A stretch of DNA of 5,845 nt from TMED23 sp964643045. GTDB lineage: Bacteria > Pseudomonadota > Alphaproteobacteria > Rhodospirillales > UBA2165. Position numbers and translations under genes: made by a program. The stretch's first letter is position 1. The number at the start of each line of letters is the position of its first letter. Positions 1 through 5,623 of the stretch are shown piece by piece. Location of the stretch: contig CAZXSC010000147.1 of the NCBI GenBank assembly GCA_964643045.1, positions 1 through 5,845 on the forward strand, read 5' to 3'. The notes under the pieces are model-generated. The model was not told the origin of the DNA. It was given only the letters and a program-made list of their open reading frames with translations, and did not search any database.

Positions 1-530
1 CGCACCCCAATTCAATCCAGCCTTTGCCCAATGGGGATGTCTTGGTAAGCTGGCGTCATAACAACTTAATCGCCGTAATCGACCGGCAAACTGGCCAATT
101 TAGTTTTGAGTGGATGGGGATCGAATTAGGCCATCAGCATGATTTCCAGAAGCTTGAAAACGATAACTACATGGTTTTTTGTAACCTGCCTCCCGGGCGC
201 GGCCCTGGCCAAGGATCTAAGGTCCTGGAATTTGACCCCCAAACCAAGGCGCCAGTTTGGGAATATCAAGGGACACCTAAATATACTTTTGCCAGCCCTT
301 TTATTTCGGGTGCTCAACGTCTCAAAAACGGTAACACCTTAATTTGTGAAGGTCAGTGGGGACGTATTTTCGAGGTCACACCAAACAAAGAGGTGGTCTG
401 GGAATACATCTCGCCCTTCTTCGTGCCCTCCACTCCCGAAACGGATTCAAGTGGTACGAATTGTATCTTCCGGGCATACCGCTACGATATTGATGGACCG
501 GAAGTCCAAAATCGGGTTATCCTCTTCTAG
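1..530 (+). CDS. Arylsulfotransferase (ASST)-family protein, C-terminal part (5' truncated)
   Basis: The gene is open from the window edge (first full codon at base 3) to TAG at 528-530, giving 175 residues; the true start lies outside. The visible protein opens with HPNSI and then LPNGDVLVS, the conserved His-x-Asn-Ser-Ile and 'PNGd-LvS' blade motif of ASST-family beta-propellers. GHQHD follows (residues 43-47), then repeated blades ending in VWEY (85-88 and 132-135) and AQRLKNGNTLI (104-114). FRAYRY (156-161) near the end is also typical of the family. Characterised members move a sulfuryl group from a phenolic sulfate ester to another phenol through a histidine, usually in the periplasm. 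Many environmental homologues are uncharacterised, so the activity here is inferred. The TTT uptake operon starts 125 bases downstream on the same strand. A possible export signal would be in the missing N-terminus. Confidence 0.85.
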   Translation, partial: HPNSIQPLPNGDVLVSWRHNNLIAVIDRQTGQFSFEWMGIELGHQHDFQKLENDNYMVFCNLPPGRGPGQGSKVLEFDPQTKAPVWEYQGTPKYTFASPFISGAQRLKNGNTLICEGQWGRIFEVTPNKEVVWEYISPFFVPSTPETDSSGTNCIFRAYRYDIDGPEVQNRVILF

Positions 531-546
531 TTATATTAGAAAAACT

Positions 547-587
547 GAGATCTATGATCATTAGATGCCATCTCTTGTCTTAATTTT
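547..587 (+). terminator. Weak terminator-like hairpin after the ASST gene
   Basis: ATCTA (550-554) pairs with TAGAT (562-566) around a 7-base loop. The stem can be extended by GAG (547-549) with CTC (572-574) across a bulge. A T-rich stretch follows (575-587). The stem is short and AT-rich, so termination may be partial or absent. It lies 17 bases after the ASST stop codon, where a terminator would be expected. Confidence 0.25.
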
Positions 588-601
588 CTGGTCTTAATTT
601 T
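577..601 (+). repeat. 11-base direct repeat in the leader of the binding-protein gene
   Basis: GTCTTAATTTT occurs at 577-587 and again at 591-601, a period of 14 bases. It lies in the AT-rich spacer between the ASST gene and the transporter binding-protein gene. Such a spacing could hold tandem regulator contacts or simply be a slippage duplication. No recognisable operator consensus was seen. Confidence 0.6.
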
Positions 602-655
602 AGAAATTACAAATTTGATATATACAAAAAATTATAAAATACTGGGAGGATCTAA
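602..655 (+). promoter_or_regulatory. AT-rich leader and strong ribosome binding site of the binding-protein gene
   Basis: The stretch is almost entirely A and T. TATATA at 619-624 is a possible -10 element, but no convincing -35 lies at the right distance (it would fall in the second copy of the 11-base repeat). TTGATA at 615-620 resembles a -35 but is only 14 bases from TAAAAT (635-640). The promoter is therefore uncertain. The ribosome binding site is clear: GGGAGG at 644-649, 6 bases before ATG 656, which fixes that start. Confidence 0.4.
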
Positions 656-1720
656 ATGACAAAAAAGCCGTTAATCAGAACGTTTGTGTTTGCTACAATT
701 TGTAACTTCGTAATTTTGAGTTCGTTAGTTGCTGCAATCAACACCTTATCTAGGCCGGCACACACACAATCTTTTGCGGGCAAAACAGTAAGTATCGTCA
801 ATTTTGCACCGCCCGGCACACCACCCGATCTGTGGTTCCGACAGTTGGATCCCTTTATCAAGAAGCATCTCGGCGTTAGTAAAGTTGCCCACATCAACAA
901 ACCCGGCGGCGGTTCGGTGCTAGCCGCTAATTATATTTTTAATGTCTTAAAACCAAATGGATTGCAAATTGGCTCAATAGTTGCGCCAGGAGCTGCCCAG
1001 TCCGTCCGGGGCAAACGCAAAGTCAAATTTGACTTGTCTAAAATGAAACTCATCGGCACACAGACAATTACCAGGATCATGGTTTATAGAGAAGACTCGG
1101 GTATCACCAATATCCAACAACTCCTCAAATCCGAAAAACCGACACTTGTTGGCCTTTCCGCACCCGACACCGCGTATTACAAGGCCTTTTTCCGGGTGTT
1201 GGGAGTGCCTGCCAAGATATTTGAATCTTATCCACGGTTTAGAGGCCGACTTCAGGCGTTACGTACCGGTGAAATCAATATGATGCCTTTTTCCCATACA
1301 TTTTGGATACAACGCCTAAAAGGATGGAAAAAAGCCAAATTTTATGGGGTATTCCAACTAGGCTACATGAATAACAGCGGCGAAGTAGTGCGAGTCAAAG
1401 TTGCTGGCCTGGACAAAATGATGTCCGGCCATGACATCGTTCGAAAATATAGGCCAAATGCGATCGGCGGTCGGGACTGGAAGATTATGACTGCTTCTGC
1501 TGCCGGTCAGGGTGTTACTCGCCAAATCTGGAGTCCGCCTGGTATGGATGACAAGTATGTTACCGCATGGCGTAAAGCGTTCAGCGCCATCATGGCTGAC
1601 CCAAAATATATAGAAGAGCATTCAAAGTCCTGGGGTGTACCAGTAAGCTGGATTCCAGGTGATGTTGGTGAAGGTATCGTAAAGAAATTTCTCGATCTTA
1701 GCCGTCCAGGAACAAAATAG
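656..1720 (+). CDS. tctC: TTT transporter solute-binding protein (TctC/Bug family)
   Basis: This 354-residue secreted binding protein captures the substrate in the periplasm and delivers it to the TctAB permease. It begins with a basic n-region (KK, R8) and a hydrophobic core (about residues 9-28); cleavage is likely between residues 27 and 40. The mature protein begins FAGKTVSIVNF. It then follows the Bug pattern: a glycine/proline loop ending in Asp58 and Arg62, HINKPGGGSVLAANYI (79-94), and KPNGLQIGSI (99-108), the equivalent of the usual 'PDGyTl'. A conserved C-terminal segment, PPGMDDKYVTAWRKAF, covers residues 294-309. The length is slightly above the usual 320-330. The first binding loop reads PPGTPPD rather than the usual PGG-x-x-D, so the ligand may be unusual. 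ATG 656 is chosen because of GGGAGG 6 bases upstream and because it starts a signal peptide. The symbol denotes the family; tricarboxylate as substrate is not implied. Confidence 0.92.
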   Translation: MTKKPLIRTFVFATICNFVILSSLVAAINTLSRPAHTQSFAGKTVSIVNFAPPGTPPDLWFRQLDPFIKKHLGVSKVAHINKPGGGSVLAANYIFNVLKPNGLQIGSIVAPGAAQSVRGKRKVKFDLSKMKLIGTQTITRIMVYREDSGITNIQQLLKSEKPTLVGLSAPDTAYYKAFFRVLGVPAKIFESYPRFRGRLQALRTGEINMMPFSHTFWIQRLKGWKKAKFYGVFQLGYMNNSGEVVRVKVAGLDKMMSGHDIVRKYRPNAIGGRDWKIMTASAAGQGVTRQIWSPPGMDDKYVTAWRKAFSAIMADPKYIEEHSKSWGVPVSWIPGDVGEGIVKKFLDLSRPGTK

Positions 1721-1741
1721 CGGTCTAGTATTCAAACCATC

Positions 1742-1775
1742 GGTACGGTGATTAATTTCTACCGCACCAATTTTT
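1742..1775 (+). terminator. Terminator/attenuator-like hairpin between tctC and tctA
   Basis: GGTACGGT (1742-1749) pairs with ACCGCACC (1761-1768), seven pairs of eight with one A-C mismatch, around an 11-base loop. AATTTTT follows (1769-1775). It begins 21 bases after the binding-protein stop. In transporter operons a partial terminator or 3'-protecting hairpin at this place commonly lets the binding protein be made in excess over the membrane subunits. That role is inferred here. Confidence 0.5.
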
Positions 1776-1799
1776 CCCCTCAGTGGGAGTAGATATTTA

Positions 1800-1831
1800 T
1801 TTTTTCTTGAAAAAGGAATTTTTCCTAAGTG
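1800..1831 (+). promoter_or_regulatory. Translation start region of tctA with the Shine-Dalgarno inside a small hairpin
   Basis: The only ribosome binding site candidate is AAGGA (1813-1817), 11 bases before the GTG start at 1829. It sits in a symmetrical element: GAAAAA (1809-1814) pairs with TTTTTC (1819-1824) around the loop GGAA, a GNRA-type tetraloop. An alternative AGGAA/TTCCT pairing (1814-1818 with 1822-1826) would bury the site completely. A second TTTTTC (1801-1806) could compete for GAAAAA. An in-frame TAA at 1826-1828 directly precedes GTG, so no upstream start is possible. These features suggest weak or regulated initiation. Confidence 0.4.
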
Positions 1832-3349
1832 AGTGAAGTCGCTTTTATTGCAAATGCCTTCCTAAATGGTTTTATTTCAGTTCTTGAATTTTCGGTTTTT
1901 GGCGCCATGATGGTCGGTATTGTCGCCGGTATGATCGTCGGTTTGATTCCTGGACTTGGAGGTCTGATCGCCCAAATACTGTTAATCCCCTTCGCGCTTC
2001 AGATGGAACCACTCCACGCTTACGTCATGCTACTGGGTGTATATGCGGTTACTACTCAAACCGACTCCATACCAGCAGTTCTACTGGGCGTACCGGGTAC
2101 TGCAGCGGCGCTTGCTACCTCTCTCGATGGGTATCCAATGGCAAAACGAGGTGAGGCCGGCCGAGCGCTTTGCGCCTCCTATTATGCCAGCATTTTTGGC
2201 ACCTTTGTTGCTGCTGGAATATTCATTCTTTTCCTACCAGGACTGCGAGCTCTTGTGCTCAATTTTTCGTCTCCAGAATTTTTCACTATGATATTACTTG
2301 GGCTGGTTATGGCGAGCTCCCTTTCAGGAAAATCGCCATCTCGAGGCCTCCTCATGGGTGGCCTTGGCCTCATAATCTCCATGATTGGTCAAGCTCCAGC
2401 CACGGGCGATACGCGTTTCGCAGGCGAGATCCTTTACCTTTGGGAAGGCATGCCGCTAATCCCTGTCGTCCTCGGTATATTTGCGATCCCCGAAGTCGTC
2501 GATCTTGCCGTTCGCAATACGACCATAGCCTCGACTAATGCCGGAGAAAAAGTTTCAGGCATCGTGACAGGATTTGTGGATTGCCTCCAAAACTGGTGGC
2601 TGATCATAAAATGCAGCGTTATCGGCGTTGTGACTGGTTTCATTCCGGGACTTGGCGGAGCGGTCGCCGAATGGATGTCTTACGCCGTAGCCGTCACCTC
2701 GGACAAAGCCCCCGACTCATTCGGAAAGGGAAATGTGCGGGGCGTAATAGCTCCAGAGACCGGCACGGCATCACATAAACCAGGAGCCATCATCCCTACT
2801 GTGGCCTTTGGAATACCTGGCAACAACGCGATGGCCATTCTACTGGTCGTATTCGTGATGCTTGGATTACGACCTGGGCCGGAGATGTTAGACCAGCAAC
2901 TTGATCTCACTTTCACCATGGTCTCGGTCGTGATCATAGGAAATATTGTTGCTGCATTACTTGCCCTTATCCTGCAGCGCTGGCTGGTCAAACTTTGCTT
3001 CATCCGCGCCAATCTTCTGGTTCCTTTTATTCTCGCTGCAATGATAGTTGGTGCATCCTTCACGCGACTATCTTTCGGTGACATAATAGTTTTCGTCCTT
3101 GCAGGCACGCTGGGTTACGTTTTCAAACACGCCGATTGGCCTCGCGTTCCACTAATCATGGGCCTTATTATGGGACGCATAGCTGAACCATACTTATTTT
3201 CAACTATGGACCGATATGGCTATGAGTGGCTCTATACCCGCCCGATTGTGGCGGTGCTGATCATCTTCATTTTCTTAGTGCTGGCTGCGCCCTATTGGCG
3301 CAAATGGAGAAGACAAAATAGACTGCAGGTTCACGGTGGAAAAGGATAA
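1829..3349 (+). CDS. tctA: TTT transporter large permease subunit TctA
   Basis: This 506-residue inner-membrane protein is the transport channel of the tripartite tricarboxylate transporter and has the usual length for TctA (about 500). It is hydrophobic throughout, with roughly a dozen membrane segments in two related halves. Each half carries the signature G-[LF]-IPGLGG (residues 38-45 and 270-277). The first half has SIPAVLLGVPGTAA followed by TSLDGYPMAKRGEAGRAL (80-113), close to the family consensus. The second half has the matching IIPTVAFGIPGNNAMA (321-336). Just before it the usual PE-x-ANNA-type segment is replaced by PETGTASHKPGA (309-320), a marked departure in a conserved loop. 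The start is GTG with an in-frame stop immediately upstream; the first ATG (residue 27) would cut into the first membrane segment. It uses ion-gradient energy with the binding protein and TctB; the substrate is unknown. tctB follows after 2 bases. Confidence 0.96.
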   Translation: MSEVAFIANAFLNGFISVLEFSVFGAMMVGIVAGMIVGLIPGLGGLIAQILLIPFALQMEPLHAYVMLLGVYAVTTQTDSIPAVLLGVPGTAAALATSLDGYPMAKRGEAGRALCASYYASIFGTFVAAGIFILFLPGLRALVLNFSSPEFFTMILLGLVMASSLSGKSPSRGLLMGGLGLIISMIGQAPATGDTRFAGEILYLWEGMPLIPVVLGIFAIPEVVDLAVRNTTIASTNAGEKVSGIVTGFVDCLQNWWLIIKCSVIGVVTGFIPGLGGAVAEWMSYAVAVTSDKAPDSFGKGNVRGVIAPETGTASHKPGAIIPTVAFGIPGNNAMAILLVVFVMLGLRPGPEMLDQQLDLTFTMVSVVIIGNIVAALLALILQRWLVKLCFIRANLLVPFILAAMIVGASFTRLSFGDIIVFVLAGTLGYVFKHADWPRVPLIMGLIMGRIAEPYLFSTMDRYGYEWLYTRPIVAVLIIFIFLVLAAPYWRKWRRQNRLQVHGGKG

Positions 3350-3351
3350 TC

Positions 3352-3888
3352 ATGGATTTGGATAGATCAGTCCGCATTACCCGGATAGTCGATTGGACAC
3401 TAGTCTGCCTATTTGTCGCTACCGCTGTCTTGTTTATCGTGTTGTTACTTGACTTACCGCCTCGCGCCACCTTATTCCCGTGGTTTATCACTAGTTCCAT
3501 GGTCATAGTCGCAGCCGTTTATTCCATCGGCAACCTTGCCAAGCCGGAACGTTGGGATACGCCTCCACAAGACATTAATGAAAACGGGATGACAGATCAT
3601 GAAGAGACCAACGCCGCAACAGTGGGCGCCTCGGCCCTTAAAGGCCGATCGCGGGAAATTATTCACATGTTCCTGGCCATCTATGCCTTGGCGATTTCGA
3701 TTACAATGCTTGGTCACCTCATCGCCGTGCCGCTTTTTGTATTTATCTACATCCTAATCCGGCGAGAGAAGTGGTGGTTTGCTATCGGTGGAACTGTCTT
3801 AATATGGGCCTTAATCCAGATAGTCTTTATAGATGTCATGAATATCCAGTTCCCAAACCCTTACCTGAACGATTGGTTCGGAATCTAA
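3352..3888 (+). CDS. tctB: TTT transporter small permease subunit TctB
   Basis: This 178-residue membrane protein is the small, poorly conserved subunit of the TTT transporter. It has about four hydrophobic segments (near residues 13-34, 43-62, 105-136 as a close pair, and 141-160). A charged hydrophilic loop rich in D, E and N (about 65-103) separates the first two from the rest. RATLFPWFI (38-46) matches the '-a-lFP-li' motif that follows the first helix in TctB proteins. The family usually spans 140-180 residues. Position is strong support: it starts 2 bases after the tctA stop, with AAAGGA (3341-3346) inside the end of tctA and 5 bases before ATG, a layout typical of translational coupling. 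The gene order C-A-B differs from the C-B-A order of the classical Salmonella tct operon. Identification rests on topology, motif and context. Confidence 0.9.
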   Translation: MDLDRSVRITRIVDWTLVCLFVATAVLFIVLLLDLPPRATLFPWFITSSMVIVAAVYSIGNLAKPERWDTPPQDINENGMTDHEETNAATVGASALKGRSREIIHMFLAIYALAISITMLGHLIAVPLFVFIYILIRREKWWFAIGGTVLIWALIQIVFIDVMNIQFPNPYLNDWFGI

Positions 3889-3965
3889 ACAGTAAGGAGA
3901 ATGGAAAAAAGCAAAGGAATAAAACTTACTGTACTGGACCAATATCCTATAGGACTTCACAGGAT
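3889..3965. terminator. Convergent intergenic region with weak inverted repeats
   Basis: ACAGTAAG (3889-3896), directly after the tctB stop, is a perfect inverted repeat of CTTACTGT (3925-3932) with a 28-base purine-rich loop. A second pair, ATCCT (3944-3948) and AGGAT (3961-3965), encloses 12 bases and contains the palindrome TCCTATAGGA (3945-3954). Neither is followed by a clear T run on either strand. They may end transcription of the two convergent blocks, but the case is positional rather than structural. Confidence 0.25.
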
Positions 3966-3966
3966 C

Positions 3967-4998
3967 TTATAAATCGCTTTCGACAAGTATTTTATGTTGG
4001 TCTAATAATTCTACAACTGCCTCTCTTGGCCTTCGACCAAGACCACATTCCGTGGAAATTCCAAATCGTCCAACATGTCTTTTAGCTGCCATAATTCTCC
4101 GTTTTGAGCCTTCAATGCCTCCTGTATTATGGAGTAAGCCTAGATATAATTCTGTTCCTGAATCAAGAGCCAAGCTAGAGAGTGGTTTAAAATATTCGTC
4201 ATCGTCGCGTTCTTTAGGTACCGGTAGATGCAACCAGTTCATTTTTCGCTTGGAACTAGCATTTATGCCATTTGCAAATTTAGCCAGCAAAGTTGTATCT
4301 TTGGGCTCACAGAAATGTTTGTGTCCAGAATCCCCGTAGCACAGATGGATTCCAACTTCAGCTTTGGCTGGCACTAAATCTAACAGGCTACCAACTCTGG
4401 TTGTAAGTTGCTTCATTATGTCTTCCGTAATATGAGAAACTTGGACACCTTCTAAAACTGCAAATTCTAAAACAGTTTCCCATTGAATGGCGAGTCTATT
4501 GTGGGGAATGATCTTAAATATCCTTGAGAGTTCGGCTTGGATCGCATTCTGATAAGCTTTCTCCAGGATTTCCTGAGCACTTATGTGTCCATAACCTGTA
4601 GCGACAGAATACGGCGTTGGGAGACCAATTTGAAATCGCAAATCGTTTGGCATCATGCCCTTATCCACCATCTTTTCAAAAACAGCATATGAATCAATTG
4701 CCGCATCTGCGTAGCCTAGGTTAGGAATATTTATTTGTGTTGGAGATTTAATACCTGTTTCGCAAATGACTGGAGAAATTGGAACGTAGGGGGCAGTCTC
4801 ACCAGATGATTTAAGCTGAGGACAGGCCAGTAACCTTTTGTACTGGAAGCGTATCCAGGTATCCCTTTCTCCAAACTCACCGTCTGGCAGTCGTTTTATA
4901 TGGTTATTCAAATGATTAGTTGCCAGTAAGAACATGTCTTCTGCGTCTTTAACTGGTGCGCTTCCGACCAAATGAACACCATTTACCGAATTATCCAT
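3967..4998 (-). CDS. UROD/MetE-like single-barrel protein, putative zinc-thiol methyltransferase
   Basis: This 343-residue protein resembles one TIM barrel of the uroporphyrinogen decarboxylase / cobalamin-independent methionine synthase superfamily. It opens with GVHLVGSAPVKDAEDMF, like the 'VGS-P' start of that group. RLPDGE-x-GER-x-x-WI (36-49), GIHLCYGDSGHKH (216-228), WLHLPVPKER (255-264), LYLGLLH (284-290) and FGISTECGLGRR (312-323) follow. In MetE zinc is held by His-x-Cys on one strand and a distal Cys in a 'CGL' motif; His218, Cys220 and Cys318 correspond by motif. The MetE glutamate ligand is not evident; His257 or another residue might replace it. At half the length of MetE it lacks the N-terminal barrel, so it is not methionine synthase itself. 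No signal peptide is visible, so it is probably cytoplasmic. The start ATG (4996-4998) has GGGAGGG (5006-5012) 7 bases upstream. The coding sequence is visibly more AT-rich than tctA. The methyl donor and acceptor are unknown. Confidence 0.75.
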   Translation of the reverse strand: MDNSVNGVHLVGSAPVKDAEDMFLLATNHLNNHIKRLPDGEFGERDTWIRFQYKRLLACPQLKSSGETAPYVPISPVICETGIKSPTQINIPNLGYADAAIDSYAVFEKMVDKGMMPNDLRFQIGLPTPYSVATGYGHISAQEILEKAYQNAIQAELSRIFKIIPHNRLAIQWETVLEFAVLEGVQVSHITEDIMKQLTTRVGSLLDLVPAKAEVGIHLCYGDSGHKHFCEPKDTTLLAKFANGINASSKRKMNWLHLPVPKERDDDEYFKPLSSLALDSGTELYLGLLHNTGGIEGSKRRIMAAKRHVGRFGISTECGLGRRPREAVVELLDQHKILVESDL

Positions 4999-5058
4999 CT
5001 TTCTTCCCTCCCATATAAAGCGTAAACCCTGCTAAATCCCGGTTTGTAAAAAGGGCTC

Positions 5059-5088
5059 CCCATAACCTCCAAACGTTACTCAAGTCAA
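5059..5088 (-). promoter_or_regulatory. Possible sigma70-type promoter for the MetE-like gene
   Basis: On the minus strand TTGACT (5083-5088) matches the -35 consensus at five of six positions. TATGGG (5059-5064) lies 18 bases further on but matches the -10 at only three of six. It sits about 60 bases before the start codon in the 165-base gap after the ABM-fold gene. This suggests the MetE-like gene may be transcribed separately. The weak -10 keeps this tentative. Confidence 0.25.
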
Positions 5089-5106
5089 TTCTCTATAGCT
5101 AGGAAA

Positions 5107-5120
5107 AATCACCAATCACC
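5107..5120. repeat. Tandem 7-base repeat between two minus-strand genes
   Basis: AATCACC occurs twice in direct tandem (5107-5113 and 5114-5120). On the minus strand this reads GGTGATT twice, followed by a short T run. CCGC and GCGG flank a 10-base loop just before it (between 5119 and 5136). The whole could be a poor terminator after the ABM-fold gene or a small operator; there is no strong evidence for either. Confidence 0.35.
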
Positions 5121-5163
5121 GCATGTTGAGTAGCGGAATTTTAAGCTGTTTCTTTATACATTG

Positions 5164-5472
5164 TTATTCATCGCCTTGGTACTCTACATGGATTACAGGC
5201 TCAAAGCACGCTCCATGGCCTTTGACGCCCTCAATATTATATTCTGTCGGCCAATATTCGGTGTGTAATCGGTCCCACGTCTCTTTGCTGTCCCATTTCG
5301 CAATATTGATATACATGAAGGTTTGGTTGCCTACACCAGTATTGCGGTGCAACAGTGTTTCGATAAACCCCTTTTTTCTCGAGAAATGGTCAGTCGTCTT
5401 TTTCCAGTTCTCGAGGAACTCTTCTTCCTTATCCTCTGGAATAATGAATGCATTAATAAGCGTCGCTGTCAT
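5164..5472 (-). CDS. ABM-fold (antibiotic biosynthesis monooxygenase-like) protein
   Basis: This 102-residue protein has the pattern of a single ferredoxin-like ABM domain. A first strand (TATLINAFII, residues 2-11) is followed by a charged helix (EDKEEEFLENWKKTTDHF, 13-30). KGFIETLLHRNTG (34-46), TFMYINIAKWDSKETWDRL (51-69) and a last strand EPVIHVEYQ (91-99) complete it. Pro-Gly is usual at the 'pGF' turn; here it is Lys-Gly-Phe. Family members work as small dimers, typically cofactor-free oxidation of quinols or polyketides, or haem breakdown; some are not enzymes. The reaction here cannot be assigned. ATG (5470-5472) has AAGGAG (5480-5485) 7 bases upstream, an excellent site that fixes the start. 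It lies 151 bases after the DsrE-like gene and 165 bases before the MetE-like gene on the same strand. No signal peptide or membrane segment is seen, so it is probably cytoplasmic. Confidence 0.82.
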   Translation of the reverse strand: MTATLINAFIIPEDKEEEFLENWKKTTDHFSRKKGFIETLLHRNTGVGNQTFMYINIAKWDSKETWDRLHTEYWPTEYNIEGVKGHGACFEPVIHVEYQGDE

Positions 5473-5586
5473 GGTCGTACTCCTTCATGATCACATTTAA
5501 GCACAAAAATATCTTGATTTAAACTATCCACGCCCTTCTATCCTTTCTTGTTGTGCAAACTGTACCGCAATCTGATTCTTACTTTG

Positions 5587-5603
5587 ATGCAGATCGGCTG
5601 CAT
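5587..5603. other. Perfect 6-base inverted repeat after the DsrE-like gene
   Basis: ATGCAG (5587-5592) and CTGCAT (5598-5603) are perfect complements around a 5-base loop. It lies 20 bases after the stop of the minus-strand DsrE-like gene. On the minus strand no T run follows, so it is not a standard intrinsic terminator. It could be an mRNA 3'-end stabilising hairpin or a regulator site ahead of the ABM-fold gene. Confidence 0.35.
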
Positions 5604-5623
5604 TATTTAGGATTAGAGAAAAC

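Noticed and set aside
615..640. TTGATA ... TAAAAT as a sigma70 promoter for the binding-protein gene
   Set aside because: The spacing is 14 bases instead of about 17, and transcription would begin inside the ribosome binding site.
2680..3108. Minus-strand frame of 142 residues opposite tctA
   Set aside because: It lies wholly within the confidently assigned tctA, has an Arg/Thr/Ser-rich composition typical of an antisense frame and has no recognisable motif.
3945..3954. Palindrome TCCTATAGGA between the convergent blocks
   Set aside because: It has no loop, so it cannot form a terminator hairpin by itself, and one 10-base palindrome is expected by chance in a window of this size.
3901..3972. 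Possible 23-residue peptide (ATG 3901 to TAA 3970-3972) after tctB
   Set aside because: The AAGGAG upstream is only 1 base from the ATG, too close to serve it. It overlaps the inverted repeats and the end of the convergent gene, and the peptide has no recognisable pattern.
4052..4339. Plus-strand frame of 95 residues opposite the MetE-like gene
   Set aside because: It covers the conserved zinc-motif part of the minus-strand gene, whose codon pattern explains the open frame.
5123..5500. Plus-strand frame of 125 residues opposite the ABM-fold gene
   Set aside because: It is the antisense of a gene with a clear family pattern and an AAGGAG ribosome site; its translation is rich in Ser, Cys and Trp with no domain pattern.
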